DNA of 64,000 nucleotides, taken from the NCBI GenBank assembly GCA_902619165.1, contig CACNDI010000005.1, positions 1-64,000 on the forward strand, read 5' to 3'. A program made the translations under genes and the position numbers. Below, one piece after another: positions 38,101-47,030 of this stretch (within the stretch, counting starts at the first letter, position 1; each line of letters begins with the position of its first letter). The notes under the pieces were generated by a model. It worked only from the letters and a program-made list of their open reading frames with translations, was not told where the DNA came from and ran no database searches. Origin of the DNA: an uncultured Alphaproteobacteria bacterium (GTDB lineage: Bacteria > Pseudomonadota > Alphaproteobacteria > Rhodobacterales > Rhodobacteraceae).

Positions 38101-38234
38101 CTTTTGCTACGTTCCTCACGCTAATAGCCACCCCAGCCTTGCTGGTGATCGGAAGGACATCAGTTTTCTCAATAAAAGATAAATTAGTCACCCTTTTAAA
38201 AACAAAGCTTAGTACAAAACCTGTTTCAACTTAG
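35124..38234 (+). CDS. RND-family efflux permease (AcrB/MdtB/CusA-like superfamily)
   Basis: 1036 aa, normal HAE-RND length. The typical layout is TM1, periplasmic porter domain (DVEIPVAYVSVAYEGISPSDAE), TM2-6 from about residue 335, a second TM7 plus porter domain, and TM8-12 from about 850. The central GILVDGVIVTTEYADR is motif D region. Substrates cannot be told. The stop overlaps the convergent C1-operon gene by 4 bp. Confidence 0.93.
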   Translation: MKSIIEGCFKRPGAVILALILIFFSGINAFLSIPKEASPDVEIPVAYVSVAYEGISPSDAEKLLTKPLEKQLKTVAGLKKMTSAATEGYTSITVEFDPGEDIDLVLEDVRQAVDDAKKDLPKNAEEPKVTEISLALFPILSVSLSGNVPESSLINIANNIKEKVESVAGVLEVEVGGDRKEVIEILIDASSIESYGINPQNVIGLVAANNQLVTAGAIENENGRLVVKVPGVVETLDELFAMPIKIADGTNINFGDIAIIRRTFEDKKSWSRVNGKPAVVLDIKKRVGSNIIDVVDASKKVISEEVSNIPGNINVDYLFDESKSVRNLLNDLGNNVFAAVLIVLVIIVLALGIKNALLIGFAIPSSFLLGFIILSYFGVTMNIIVLFSLILVAGILVDGVIVTTEYADRKISLGHDRRAAYLEGSVRMSWPIIASTVTTLMVFFPLLVWPGIVGQFMKYLPITMIVVLSASLLMALIFIPILGSFLGKISTDKRAKTTPPKLYKNILKISVTRPILSIFLVGLLIVGSYSAYFSAKLGVQFFPDIEPEQAVVQILSRGDLSASEKNSLVKDTEASISNLNGVDINFAKTGPDGRTKDLVGSVRTIFSDWDERETAANLMESMRGSVKFLEGANINIVAQKEGPGGQGKPVRIEITGTDFDQLNKALFVIRQKMNKIEGFIDISDNLPSPGLEWNLNIDREIAARHGVTVASLGTMVKLLTKGVKVSDYRPDDTDEELEVFLRYIKSERNLDRLQELRVPTSDGRYVPLSVFAELTPEKKGGTISRLDGNRLRSIEANVKEGMQAPFLIEKLKSEIENVTFPKSVSVNFAGEDEDIKETQAFLGQSLVFSLVLMSIVLMIQFNSAWQTIVTMSAIILSTGGIFLLLFLTERPFGVVMSMLGLIALAGIVVNNNIVLIDTFNEYRRKGHNHREAAYMAGLTRFRPVILTAITTILGLVPMVFSLTIRFSERDVLVGAPSSQWWVDLSSTIAGGLTFATFLTLIATPALLVIGRTSVFSIKDKLVTLLKTKLSTKPVST

Positions 38235-40246
38235 CGATGCCTTCTCTGCCTTTTTTGATTAAAGTTCACGTTTGGTAGTTCTTTAAACTTAAAAAGCTCT
38301 GGATGGGTAGAGCTGTTGTTAGGAAAGGAAGAGCCTTCTATAAAGTGTTTTTGAAAACTCGGCTCAACAGCAGTTTCAATTTTATGGACTTTTCTTACGA
38401 GCGAAGAGATTTCTCTCCTGGAACTTACATCTAAAAGAGCGATTATAGCTCCAGCTCCTGCCGAGTTCCCGCTCGCCACAATTTGGCTGACTTGCGCATC
38501 AGGTACTAAACCAATAATTAAAGCATGTTCGGCAGATATCTGTGAGCCAAAAGCGCCTGCTAGAAAAATACTATCTATTCTGTTAACTCTGCTTTTTTCT
38601 AACAAAATTTTGCAGCTTGCATGGAGGGCTGCTTTAGCGAGTTGAATTGCTCTTACATCCATGTTGGTTATAGATAATGAAACTTTGTTATCACTATATA
38701 AGAGATAGGAATTTGTTCTTTCAAAACTAGTGCACCTATTTGAACCAGTTTGTGCCGCTGAACCAATTAATCCATTAGCATCTAGTAGCCCAGCTAAACG
38801 CATTTCTGCGACTGCTTCTATAATTCCAGATCCACAAATACCCGTTACTCCAACCCCAGATATGTTTTCTGAAAATCCTTCTTCATTAGACCATTGCTCA
38901 CAACCTATAACTTTAAAACGTGGTTCTTTGGTGATTGGATCTATACGAACTCGTTCAACAGCACCAGGTGCTGCTCTTTGACCTGCTGAAATCTGTGCCC
39001 CTTCAAGTGCTGGACCAGTTGGGCAAGAACAAGCAAAAATTTCCTCGCCTTTGGCTAGAAGTATTTCGGCGTTAGTTCCAATGTCTATTAAAAGAGTAGT
39101 GGTATCTTTTAACTTTTGTGGCTGCTCTGCTATCAAAACAGATGCAGCGTCTGCACCAACGTGTCCTCCAATGCATGGCACGGTATAAACATAGCTTTCC
39201 GGATTTAGAATTATACCTATATCTTTTGATTTTATAGTGAGGCTGTCTGAAAACACTAGAGGAAATGGGGCTTGGCCCAGTTCCTTCGGATTAATCCCAA
39301 GAAGAAGATGGTGCATAATGGGATTAGCAACAAAAACAATTTCAAAAACGCTATCTAGTTTGATCTCATGTTTTTCTGCAATTTTTCTTGTAAGCTCATT
39401 TATACCCTGTATGACTGAGTTATTTAACGTCGCTAAACCTTTTTCTTCCATCATACAATATGAAACTCTGCTCATGACGTCTTCACCATACCTTATCTGT
39501 GGATTCATTATACCCATACTGCCAACAATCTTCCCTGAGTTTAAATCACAAAGAGTGGCTGCAATTGAGGTTGAACCTAAATCAATTGCTACCCCAAATG
39601 CTGGTATCTCGGAATATCCAGAGTGAATGTCTACAATTTCTGGAACAGTGTTTTCTTTATAATATAGTAAAACCGTAATTCCCCAATTACCTCTCCTCAA
39701 TGTCTCCTGTAAATCTTTGAGAACACGAACACTGCATGTAACCCCTTGAATACTCCAATCATCCTTCAAACTAATTTTTAGGCGTTCAAAGTCGCTCTCA
39801 AGAGAGTCAAGTTGTGGCTCAGAGACTTGAACATAAAAGGCTTTTACCGACGAATTAAGAGAGAAATCGCGCAAACTGGTTTCTTTTTTTATAATTTGTT
39901 TATGAATTTGACTATCCTCAGGAACATCTACCACTAAATCACCGAGAATTTTTGTTTGGCATCCAAGCCTTCTCTCTTCAGATAAATGAAATTTATTTCT
40001 ATAGACGATCTCAGTTTCGTTTCTTTCTGACACGCTTGTTTCTTTCGAACGAATATTTAATTTGTTAAATTCTCCAAAAGTAAGCTCTACCTGACATTTT
40101 GAGCACCTGCCCCGCGCACCACAGATGCTGTTTAAGTCTACAGAAAGTTTTTGGGCAGCCTCAAGTATAGTTGTTCCTTTTTTTACGCGCCCCCTTATTC
40201 CTGAGGGTGTAAATACGATAGTCGCTAAAGAATTTCTGGTTTCCAT
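38231..40246 (-). CDS. Corrinoid-activation protein: [2Fe-2S] ferredoxin plus ASKHA ATPase domain (RACo/DUF4445-like)
   Basis: 671 aa. The N-terminal ferredoxin domain has four iron ligands C42, C48, C51 and C96. A linker follows, then an ASKHA-type domain with GVAIDLGSTSIAATL (near residue 220), the LLIDIGTNAEILLA phosphate loop and FLAGAFGSQ. RACo/RamA-like proteins reduce Co(II) corrinoids back to Co(I) using ATP, allowing methyl transfer. It is the last gene of a four-gene operon with methyl-THF enzymes. The C-terminus ends in an unusual basic stretch (KRQRRHR). Confidence 0.9.
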   Translation of the reverse strand: METRNSLATIVFTPSGIRGRVKKGTTILEAAQKLSVDLNSICGARGRCSKCQVELTFGEFNKLNIRSKETSVSERNETEIVYRNKFHLSEERRLGCQTKILGDLVVDVPEDSQIHKQIIKKETSLRDFSLNSSVKAFYVQVSEPQLDSLESDFERLKISLKDDWSIQGVTCSVRVLKDLQETLRRGNWGITVLLYYKENTVPEIVDIHSGYSEIPAFGVAIDLGSTSIAATLCDLNSGKIVGSMGIMNPQIRYGEDVMSRVSYCMMEEKGLATLNNSVIQGINELTRKIAEKHEIKLDSVFEIVFVANPIMHHLLLGINPKELGQAPFPLVFSDSLTIKSKDIGIILNPESYVYTVPCIGGHVGADAASVLIAEQPQKLKDTTTLLIDIGTNAEILLAKGEEIFACSCPTGPALEGAQISAGQRAAPGAVERVRIDPITKEPRFKVIGCEQWSNEEGFSENISGVGVTGICGSGIIEAVAEMRLAGLLDANGLIGSAAQTGSNRCTSFERTNSYLLYSDNKVSLSITNMDVRAIQLAKAALHASCKILLEKSRVNRIDSIFLAGAFGSQISAEHALIIGLVPDAQVSQIVASGNSAGAGAIIALLDVSSRREISSLVRKVHKIETAVEPSFQKHFIEGSSFPNNSSTHPELFKFKELPNVNFNQKRQRRHR

Positions 40247-40255
40247 TTAATAATC

Positions 40256-41170
40256 TTATACTCTTTGCCGACGTCTTCTTGAAGTTCTCGTTCCCGTGGC
40301 CCCGTCTTCCACAACTCTATTACTTCTGATCCAGTTTGCCCCATTAGGATCATGGTTCATTAAAAAGTCTGCAGACCTTATGGCATTAATTTCATTTTCA
40401 TTAGTAGGATTCATTATCGCACTTGTTAGACCAGAACAAATAGCCATTGACAAATAAGAAGCATTAATTCCATGTCTATTAGGCAGTCCAAAAGAAATAT
40501 TAGATGCTCCACAAGTTGAGTTAACGCCTATTTCACGAAGTTTTTTAACTAAGTCAAAAACTTGCAAACCAGCAGTCGCCATAGCACCAATAGGCATAAC
40601 CAAAGGATCTACAACAATATCGCTCTTGGGTATTCCATAATCAGCTGCTCTATTAATTATTTTTTTTGCTACTTGAAAACGTACTTCTGGATTTTCAGAT
40701 ATTCCTGTATCGTCGTTAGATATCGCAACAACGGGTACATTATACTTTTTGACTAGTGGAAGAATTGTCTCCAATCTCTCTTCTTCGCCCGTAACTGAAT
40801 TAAGAAGAGGACGTCCCTTTGCCGCCTCGAGTCCAGCTTCTAAAGCAGCAGGTACGGAACTATCTATACAAATTGGAACATCTGTCAAACTTTGAACTAA
40901 GTTAATTAATTTTTTAATTAACGGTGGTTCTGTTATATTTGGGTCAGGGTTATCATTATAAACAACACCAGCATTTACATCGAGGATATGAGCACCACAA
41001 TTAACTTGATTGAGTGCGTCCTTTTCTACAGTAGAAAAATCCTCGTTTTGTAGCTCTAGTGAAAGCTTTTTCCTTCCTGTAGGATTTATTCTTTCTCCAA
41101 TAATACAAAAAGGTTCATCAAATCCAATTTTTACCGTTTTGGATAATGACTCAATTATTGTGACACTCAT
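40256..41170 (-). CDS. Methyltetrahydrofolate:corrinoid methyltransferase (pterin-binding MeTr)
   Basis: 304 aa, one pterin-binding TIM barrel. IIGERINPTGRKK near residue 22, the LDVNAGV strand, CIDSSVPAALEAGL and NSVTGEEERLE are family motifs shared with MetH and AcsE. It moves a methyl group between a corrinoid protein and THF. The last 9 residues are SRRRRQRV-like, an Arg-rich tail not part of the barrel. It lies 9 bp from the ASKHA gene and 8 bp from the reductase gene. Confidence 0.9.
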   Translation of the reverse strand: MSVTIIESLSKTVKIGFDEPFCIIGERINPTGRKKLSLELQNEDFSTVEKDALNQVNCGAHILDVNAGVVYNDNPDPNITEPPLIKKLINLVQSLTDVPICIDSSVPAALEAGLEAAKGRPLLNSVTGEEERLETILPLVKKYNVPVVAISNDDTGISENPEVRFQVAKKIINRAADYGIPKSDIVVDPLVMPIGAMATAGLQVFDLVKKLREIGVNSTCGASNISFGLPNRHGINASYLSMAICSGLTSAIMNPTNENEINAIRSADFLMNHDPNGANWIRSNRVVEDGATGTRTSRRRRQRV

Positions 41171-41178
41171 TTTTCCTC

Positions 41179-42039
41179 CTAAGCGGGTACATCCATATTT
41201 CTTGCAAAAGTTGCACTTGCTTCTATTCCTCCCAAAGGGAAAAAATGCAACGAGTGTACATTTCTAAAAAGCTTATTTTTTTTGTATGAATTTAAAGTAT
41301 CGACCATCTCTGTTGGTTCAAAAGGTAATAATAGTTTAGTTAAATCCTTAGCTCTATTTTTTAAGACTGATATTGAGGGTCCAACTCCACACGTAATCGC
41401 GTACTTAATTAGGGTTTGCAGTCTTGTTGGTCCAGCCAGGCCTAAGCTTATCGGTAAATCAATTTGTTCTCTTTCCAGTACTTTTAACCATTCTATGACA
41501 GGTTGAAGATCGAAACAAAATTGCGTGGTTATTCCAATTTTCAATTTTGTTTTTAGTGCAAATTTTTGCTTTGCCTTAAGGGCGTTAATAGTTTTTTCTA
41601 GAGTCCCATCTTTATCAATGTCTTTATTACCCTCTGGATGGCCTGCAATTTGAATTTTTTTAAATGCATGTTTTTCAAAGATCCCCGTTTCTAACATTTG
41701 AATGGAATTAAATAGCTCTCCTTTTGGGTTTTTCCCATTTCCTGCGAGCAATAAACTTTGATTAACGCCTAAAGACGAATACTCTTTAACCCAATCTTCA
41801 AGTTCACCTGTATTATGGATAATTCTTGCCGGGATATGAGGCATTGGGGCCATTCCCTCAGATATTAATCTTTTACAGGTAAAAACCATTTCTTCGATCG
41901 GTGTGTCTTCTAAATGCGCCACATAAACTGTTGTTTTCTTTGGCAGTATTCTTCGGAAGTCATCAATTTTTTTTGCTGTTCTAGGCATAACCTCTATTGA
42001 AAAAGTCGTGGGGTCATTTGTTAAGATTTTTGTGTCCAT
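41179..42039 (-). CDS. Methylenetetrahydrofolate reductase family protein (MetF-like)
   Basis: 286 aa. The fold and length fit MetF-type reductases, with an FSIEVMPRTAKKI start (MetF motif), LLLAGNGKNPKG near residue 95 and the AGHPEGN motif. It interconverts 5-methyl-THF and 5,10-methylene-THF. In this operon it would oxidise methyl-THF made by demethylation. It belongs to a divergent branch and lacks the strong similarity of the biosynthetic MetF. Its ATG overlaps the previous stop by one base. Confidence 0.85.
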   Translation of the reverse strand: MDTKILTNDPTTFSIEVMPRTAKKIDDFRRILPKKTTVYVAHLEDTPIEEMVFTCKRLISEGMAPMPHIPARIIHNTGELEDWVKEYSSLGVNQSLLLAGNGKNPKGELFNSIQMLETGIFEKHAFKKIQIAGHPEGNKDIDKDGTLEKTINALKAKQKFALKTKLKIGITTQFCFDLQPVIEWLKVLEREQIDLPISLGLAGPTRLQTLIKYAITCGVGPSISVLKNRAKDLTKLLLPFEPTEMVDTLNSYKKNKLFRNVHSLHFFPLGGIEASATFARNMDVPA

Positions 42040-42341
42040 TAAGATAATCCCCCATTTTCAATAAGATCATTTAATTTCTTATTGTCATAGTCAACTTCAA
42101 ATCTTTTATTCTCTTTGCTAATTATATCTTCTGACGATCCTTCACATAATATGGGAGTAGTTTTTCTCCATTCCTTTAAATAAGAATCTATATCAGTAAA
42201 ATTTAGTTTCATAGCGCACTTATCGATGGCTTTCTCGAAGCGATCAGGCAGTTTTACTTTTTTTGCTTTACGCCCTTTGCCTACAATAAATTGAGCAGGA
42301 ATATCTCTCCAGAAAATATAAACAACTTGCTGAGAAGGCAT
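42039..42341 (-). CDS. Virulence-factor-domain small protein of the C1 operon
   Basis: 100 aa. A YIFWRDIPAQ motif at residues 8-17, a lysine-rich stretch (GKGRKAKKVKLPDRF) and a conserved acidic C-terminal half match the small protein annotated as virulence factor (Pfam Virulence_fact) in alphaproteobacteria. In those genomes it travels with the MetF-like, MeTr and ASKHA genes, so its role is probably in corrinoid methyl transfer rather than virulence (inference). It is the first gene of this operon. Confidence 0.8.
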   Translation of the reverse strand: MPSQQVVYIFWRDIPAQFIVGKGRKAKKVKLPDRFEKAIDKCAMKLNFTDIDSYLKEWRKTTPILCEGSSEDIISKENKRFEVDYDNKKLNDLIENGGLS

Positions 42342-42380
42342 CTATTTTTATCCCTGTAAAAAGTTTTTATTGAGTTATAA

Positions 42381-42413
42381 GTTGCTTAATCATATAAGCA
42401 ACTACATGTTGCT
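42381..42413. promoter_or_regulatory. Nested palindromes, operator-like, between C1 operon and rlmE
   Basis: GTTGCTT (42381-42387) and AAGCAAC (42396-42402) form one perfect dyad. AGCAAC (42397-42402) with GTTGCT (42408-42413) forms a second. The three alternating half sites in the 110-bp divergent gap look like a multi-site operator. The same GTTGCT-N10-AGCAAC spacing recurs at 13994-14015. Confidence 0.4.
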
Positions 42414-42451
42414 ATAAAAGTTTATTTTTTTCCACTTGTTTTTAAAAAAAG

Positions 42452-43111
42452 ATGAGAAATTTGAAGGTAAAAGTAAAGTCTGCTAAAGGAAGACCTATTT
42501 CCTCTACAAGGTGGCTTCAGAGACAACTTAATGATCCTTTTGTAAAAGAGGCAAAATTGAAAGGATTTAGATCTCGTTCAGCCTTTAAATTAATAGAAAT
42601 TAATAATAAATTTAATTTACTTAAAAAAGGACATAATGTTTTAGATTTGGGATGCGCTCCGGGTGGGTGGTGTCAAGTGGCTGCTCAAAAGGTAGGTGTG
42701 AAAACCTCTGGAGAGCTCGTTGTTGGACTGGACCTAAAGTCATGTGAACCAATTGTGGGAGTTAAATTTGTTGAAATAGATTTTTTGGATGAAACGCAAT
42801 TTTTGGAGTTTGAAAATTCCTTAGATACAAAATTTAATGTGATCCTTTCTGATATGGCTCCAAACTCTACAGGTCATAAAAAAACCGACAACCTTCAGAT
42901 TATGGCGCTTGTTGAGGCCGCATCAGACTTTGCTGTTAAATATTTAAAACAAGATGGGTGTTTTGTAGCGAAGGTATTAGATGCTGGTCCAGGTCCAGAT
43001 ATTCAAAGACTGGTTAACAAAAAATTTGAAAAAGTAATTAATTTTAAGCCCAAAGCCAGTAGATCCGACTCTTCAGAGAGATACTTAGTCGCTATTGGGT
43101 ATAAACAATAA
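42452..43111 (+). CDS. rlmE: 23S rRNA (uridine-2'-O-)methyltransferase RlmE (FtsJ/RrmJ)
   Basis: 219 aa. The SAM motif VLDLGCAPGGW lies near residue 65. The catalytic K-D-K-E set fits FRSRSAFKLIEI (Lys), ILSDMAPNSTGHKKTDN (Asp), FVAKVL (Lys) and SSERYLV (Glu). It methylates U2552 of 23S rRNA. It is divergent from the C1 operon and starts 12 bp before guaB. Confidence 0.94.
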   Translation: MRNLKVKVKSAKGRPISSTRWLQRQLNDPFVKEAKLKGFRSRSAFKLIEINNKFNLLKKGHNVLDLGCAPGGWCQVAAQKVGVKTSGELVVGLDLKSCEPIVGVKFVEIDFLDETQFLEFENSLDTKFNVILSDMAPNSTGHKKTDNLQIMALVEAASDFAVKYLKQDGCFVAKVLDAGPGPDIQRLVNKKFEKVINFKPKASRSDSSERYLVAIGYKQ

Positions 43112-43122
43112 GGATAAATGAA

Positions 43123-44577
43123 ATGCAAATAAAGGAGGCCTTAACGTTTGATGACATATTGCTAGTACCTAATCAGTCAAATATCTTGCCAAATGAGGCA
43201 GATACTCAGACCCTGATAACGAGTAGCATCTCTCTTAATAGCCCAATTATGTCATCAGCTATGGATACTGTAACCGAGTCAAGAATGGCAATCGCTCTGG
43301 CTCAATATGGGGGAATAGGAGTTATTCATAGGAATTTAAAGATAAAAGAACAGGTTGCTTGCGTTAATGACGTTAAGAGATTTGAAAGTGCTATTGTCTA
43401 TAACCCGATAACGTTGAGAGAAAATCAAAAATTGAGTGACGCTAAGGATCTACAAAAGAAATTGAACATTACTGGTTTTCCGGTAGTGAATGAAAAAAAT
43501 ATTTTAAAAGGTATTCTAACAAATAGGGATATGAGGTTTGTGGAAAATTTAGAAACCCCAGTTAGTGAAATGATGACTGACACTAATTTGGCAATCGTTA
43601 ATGAGCCTGTGAATAACAAAAAAGCACGATCAATTTTGTCTGAACGCAGAATAGAAAAACTTTTAATCATAAATAAACATAACGAATTGGTTGGCTTGAT
43701 GACTGTTAAAGATCTTGAGAATTCTGTATTAAACCCTCTTGCAACAAAGGACTCACTAGGTAGGCTAAGGGTTGGCGCAGCTTCAACAGTTGGTCAGAAG
43801 GGACTTCAGCGGTCAATGGCTCTAATTGAAGCTGGAGCGGACTTGATCGTAATTGATACTGCTCATGGACATTCTTCTCATGTACTGAAATCAGTGGAGG
43901 AGCTTAGAAACAAATTTCCAGATATTGATATTGTAGCAGGAAATGTTGCAACTAAGGAAGCAACAAGAGCACTTATTAAAGTAGGGGCTGACGCAGTGAA
44001 GGTAGGCATTGGTCCTGGCTCAATCTGTACGACTAGAATAGTAGCGGGTGTAGGAGTTCCCCAATTTACGGCTCTCCTTGAGTGTGCTGAAGAAGCTGAT
44101 AAGCATGGCAAGGTTATAATAGCTGATGGTGGAATTAAGTATTCAGGTGATTTTGCTAAGGCTATAGCTGCGGGTGCTTCATGTGTAATGGTGGGGTCAC
44201 TATTAGCTGGCACAGATGAAGCACCGGGAGAAGTATTATATTACCAAGGAAGAAGCGTTAAAAACTATCGTGGAATGGGCTCTGTCGGAGCTATGGCAAG
44301 AGGATCGGCTGATCGATACTTTCAAAAGGAGGTTGAAGCCGACAAACTTATCCCGGAGGGAATAGAAGGTCACGTGCCGTATAAAGGACCTGTAGGGAAA
44401 GTTCTTCATCAGCTTCTTGGAGGCCTTAAGGCTGCAATGGGTTATACTGGAAATCAGACAATCGACTCTATGAGAAAAAATTGTTCATTTGTCAAGATAA
44501 CAAATGCTGGGCTTCGAGAAAGTCATGTTCATGACGTGAGTATAACGAGACAAGCCCCAAATTACTTTTCAAGTTGA
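43123..44577 (+). CDS. guaB: Inosine-5'-monophosphate dehydrogenase
   Basis: 484 aa. TIM barrel with a CBS pair inserted at about residues 90-205. Catalytic C302 lies in [15 protein letters not shown], and the flap [10 protein letters not shown] (Arg-Tyr region) follows. It oxidises IMP to XMP with NAD in guanine nucleotide synthesis. The next gene starts one base after the stop; guaB followed by an rRNA C5-methyltransferase is a common alphaproteobacterial order. Confidence 0.97.
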   Translation: MQIKEALTFDDILLVPNQSNILPNEADTQTLITSSISLNSPIMSSAMDTVTESRMAIALAQYGGIGVIHRNLKIKEQVACVNDVKRFESAIVYNPITLRENQKLSDAKDLQKKLNITGFPVVNEKNILKGILTNRDMRFVENLETPVSEMMTDTNLAIVNEPVNNKKARSILSERRIEKLLIINKHNELVGLMTVKDLENSVLNPLATKDSLGRLRVGAASTVGQKGLQRSMALIEAGADLIVIDTAHGHSSHVLKSVEELRNKFPDIDIVAGNVATKEATRALIKVGADAVKVGIGPGSICTTRIVAGVGVPQFTALLECAEEADKHGKVIIADGGIKYSGDFAKAIAAGASCVMVGSLLAGTDEAPGEVLYYQGRSVKNYRGMGSVGAMARGSADRYFQKEVEADKLIPEGIEGHVPYKGPVGKVLHQLLGGLKAAMGYTGNQTIDSMRKNCSFVKITNAGLRESHVHDVSITRQAPNYFSS

Positions 44578-44578
44578 A

Positions 44579-45784
44579 ATGAGACAGGACGCTCGAGCTA
44601 ATGCAGCTATCTCAATCTTAGATAACTTTTTAGTTGGTCAAAACCTTAACACTATTCTTTTAAGGTGGGCAAAAAATAATCGGTATGCGGGATCTAGTGA
44701 CAGAGAGGCTATACGAAATATAGTTTTTGATGTTCTTAGGATGAAAAAGACATTGACATCAGTGTTAGAGAAAGAAAAACAACCTATAAATGGTAGAGCT
44801 CTTGTTTTTCTCCATTCAGTTTTTTATGCGCTAAATTTAAATGATATTTTTACTGGGCGAGAATATGGCCCCGAAAAACTTACTATTTTTGAAAAAGAGT
44901 TTTCAAAAATTTCAAAGGAAAATATTAATGGATGTTTTGGGATTACTGATAATATTCCTGGTTTTTTGATAGATGAATTTAAGAGGTCTCTTGGAAAAAA
45001 GTTTGAAAAAGTCATGCGTTTATTGGAAAAGCGAGCTCCAATTTCAATACGTGTTAATCCTCTAAAGTCAGATATTTCATCATTATTAGAGTGTCTATCG
45101 TTAGAAGGAATAGAGGGAAAAAAATCTAAAAGAGTAAGGTATGGAATAGATATTATTGGCAACCCCCGTCGTCTTACGCAAATACAAGCTTTCAAAGATG
45201 GATGTTTTGAGGTGCAAGACCTTCACTCGCAGAAAATAATCGAAGACTTGCCGTTGAATGAGCATACAAAGATTTTAGATTATTGTGCAGGCGCAGGCGG
45301 AAAAATACTAAGCATTGCATGCTCATTAAAAGGAAATGGAAAATTTTATATCCACGATATCGATGAAAGAAAGTTAAAAGAGGCTAATTTAAGGGCTGAG
45401 AGAGCGGGGGTAAAATTTAAAAGGCTTGAAGCCAAAAATTTGCAAAAGTACTGCTGTAGCTTTGATTACATTATAGCCGATGTGCCCTGCAGTGGATCTG
45501 GGGCGTGGAGAAGAAATCCTCAGCAAAAATGGAGAATTACTGCCGAGTCGTTGAATGAAATTTTAACTAGGCAAACTGTGATTTTAGACGAGGCTAAAGA
45601 TCTTTTAAAAAAAAATGGATATATTTATTATATAACTTGTTCTCTTTTAAAAATAGAAAATGAGGAAGTTATACAAAAGTTTTTAATCGATAATAAATAT
45701 TTTAGACTTGTTAACAAAAAAAACGTAACAATTGATAATTATGGAGATGGTTTTTTTTGCGCTGTATTGCAAAAGAAAAATTAA
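44579..45784 (+). CDS. rsmB: RsmB-type rRNA (cytosine-C5)-methyltransferase
   Basis: 401 aa. The N-terminal NusB-like helical domain covers about residues 1-130. The methyltransferase domain has FEVQDLHSQ, ILDYCAGAGGK (SAM loop), the catalytic Cys in ADVPCSGSGAWRRNP and the second Cys in YYITCS. It methylates 16S rRNA cytosine (C967 in E. coli). It lies one base after guaB. Confidence 0.88.
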   Translation: MRQDARANAAISILDNFLVGQNLNTILLRWAKNNRYAGSSDREAIRNIVFDVLRMKKTLTSVLEKEKQPINGRALVFLHSVFYALNLNDIFTGREYGPEKLTIFEKEFSKISKENINGCFGITDNIPGFLIDEFKRSLGKKFEKVMRLLEKRAPISIRVNPLKSDISSLLECLSLEGIEGKKSKRVRYGIDIIGNPRRLTQIQAFKDGCFEVQDLHSQKIIEDLPLNEHTKILDYCAGAGGKILSIACSLKGNGKFYIHDIDERKLKEANLRAERAGVKFKRLEAKNLQKYCCSFDYIIADVPCSGSGAWRRNPQQKWRITAESLNEILTRQTVILDEAKDLLKKNGYIYYITCSLLKIENEEVIQKFLIDNKYFRLVNKKNVTIDNYGDGFFCAVLQKKN

Positions 45785-45818
45785 AGTTGATATTAAATTT
45801 CTTTGTGTTAGATTATAG

Positions 45819-45833
45819 GAACAAAATAAGAAC
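45819..45833 (+). promoter_or_regulatory. LexA (SOS) box of recA, alphaproteobacterial type
   Basis: The direct repeat GAAC (45819-45822), N7, GAAC (45830-45833) matches the established alphaproteobacterial LexA target GAAC-N7-GAAC exactly. It lies about 60 bp upstream of the recA start. Confidence 0.85.
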
Positions 45834-45892
45834 ACTTTAACAAATAAAGTAGCTGTTTCACACTATATATGATAAAACAAGGGATTCTGTAC

Positions 45893-46954
45893 ATGGAAAA
45901 TTTAATAAATATCTCAGAAAGAAAAAATATGGATAAAGATAAAGCCTTGGACACCGCATTAGCTCAAATTGAAAGAAGTTTTGGTAAAGGATCAATCATG
46001 AAACTTGGGCAAGACAATCCAGTTATGGATATAGAAGCGGTATCTACTGGTTCTATTGGGTTAGACGTGGCTTTGGGCATTGGTGGGCTTCCTAAAGGAA
46101 GAATTATTGAGGTTTATGGGCCAGAAAGTTCAGGAAAAACAACCTTAGCTCTCCACGTGATCGCTCAGGAGCAAAAAAATGGTGGTATTTGTGCATTTGT
46201 TGATGCAGAGCATGCTCTTGATCCAAGTTACGCTAAAAAACTGGGCGTTAATTTGGATGATTTGCTTATCTCTCAACCTGATGCAGGTGAGCAAGCTTTA
46301 GAAATAACTGAAACACTTGTTAGATCTGGTGCTGTGTCTGTTGTCGTAGTAGATAGTGTAGCGGCATTGACACCTAGATCTGAATTGGAAGGCGATATGG
46401 GGGATGCCCAAGTGGGTGCTCAAGCTAGGTTGATGAGTCAGGCAATGCGCAAGCTTACTGGGTCAATTAGTAGATCTAACTGCATGGTAATTTTTATAAA
46501 TCAGATCAGAATGAAAATAGGCGTAATGTTTGGGAGTCCAGAAACAACAACAGGTGGAAATGCACTAAAATTCTATTCCTCGGTAAGGTTGGATATTCGT
46601 AGAATTGGTGCATTAAAAGATAGAGATGAAATCGTAGGAAATTCTACAAGGGTAAAGGTTGTTAAAAATAAAGTTGCACCACCTTTTAAACAAGTTGAAT
46701 TTGATATTATGTATGGAGAAGGCATTTCAAAGACAGGCGAAATTATAGATCTTGGCGTAAAAGAGGGAATAATTGAAAAATCGGGCGCTTGGTTCTCTTA
46801 TGGAGATGAACGTATAGGACAAGGCAGAGAAAATGCAAAAGTGTATCTAAAGGAAAACGAAAATATTTGTAATGAAATAGAAGAAAAGATAAGAAAATCT
46901 TACAGTATCAATGATGACGAAATTGTAGGAGAGGCACAAGATCAAGCTGAGTAA
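45893..46954 (+). CDS. recA: Recombinase RecA
   Basis: 353 aa from the ATG at 45893; ATGs at 45869 and 45929 are also in frame, but the chosen start gives the usual short tail before [15 protein letters not shown]. Walker [10 protein letters not shown] is at about 76-84, with [25 protein letters not shown] (Walker B) and loop L2 [14 protein letters not shown]. It promotes strand exchange and LexA cleavage. A LexA box lies upstream. Confidence 0.96.
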   Translation: MENLINISERKNMDKDKALDTALAQIERSFGKGSIMKLGQDNPVMDIEAVSTGSIGLDVALGIGGLPKGRIIEVYGPESSGKTTLALHVIAQEQKNGGICAFVDAEHALDPSYAKKLGVNLDDLLISQPDAGEQALEITETLVRSGAVSVVVVDSVAALTPRSELEGDMGDAQVGAQARLMSQAMRKLTGSISRSNCMVIFINQIRMKIGVMFGSPETTTGGNALKFYSSVRLDIRRIGALKDRDEIVGNSTRVKVVKNKVAPPFKQVEFDIMYGEGISKTGEIIDLGVKEGIIEKSGAWFSYGDERIGQGRENAKVYLKENENICNEIEEKIRKSYSINDDEIVGEAQDQAE

Positions 46955-47030
46955 ATTTTGTTATTATAGAGTTTAAAAAGTTTTAAAAAGCTGTATGTTA
47001 GGATCAGTAAAAAACTACTTTGGATTACTG

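Noticed and set aside
42342-42451. SAM or cobalamin riboswitch ahead of the C1 operon
   Set aside because: Only short palindromes are present; the conserved cores of these riboswitches were not recognised.
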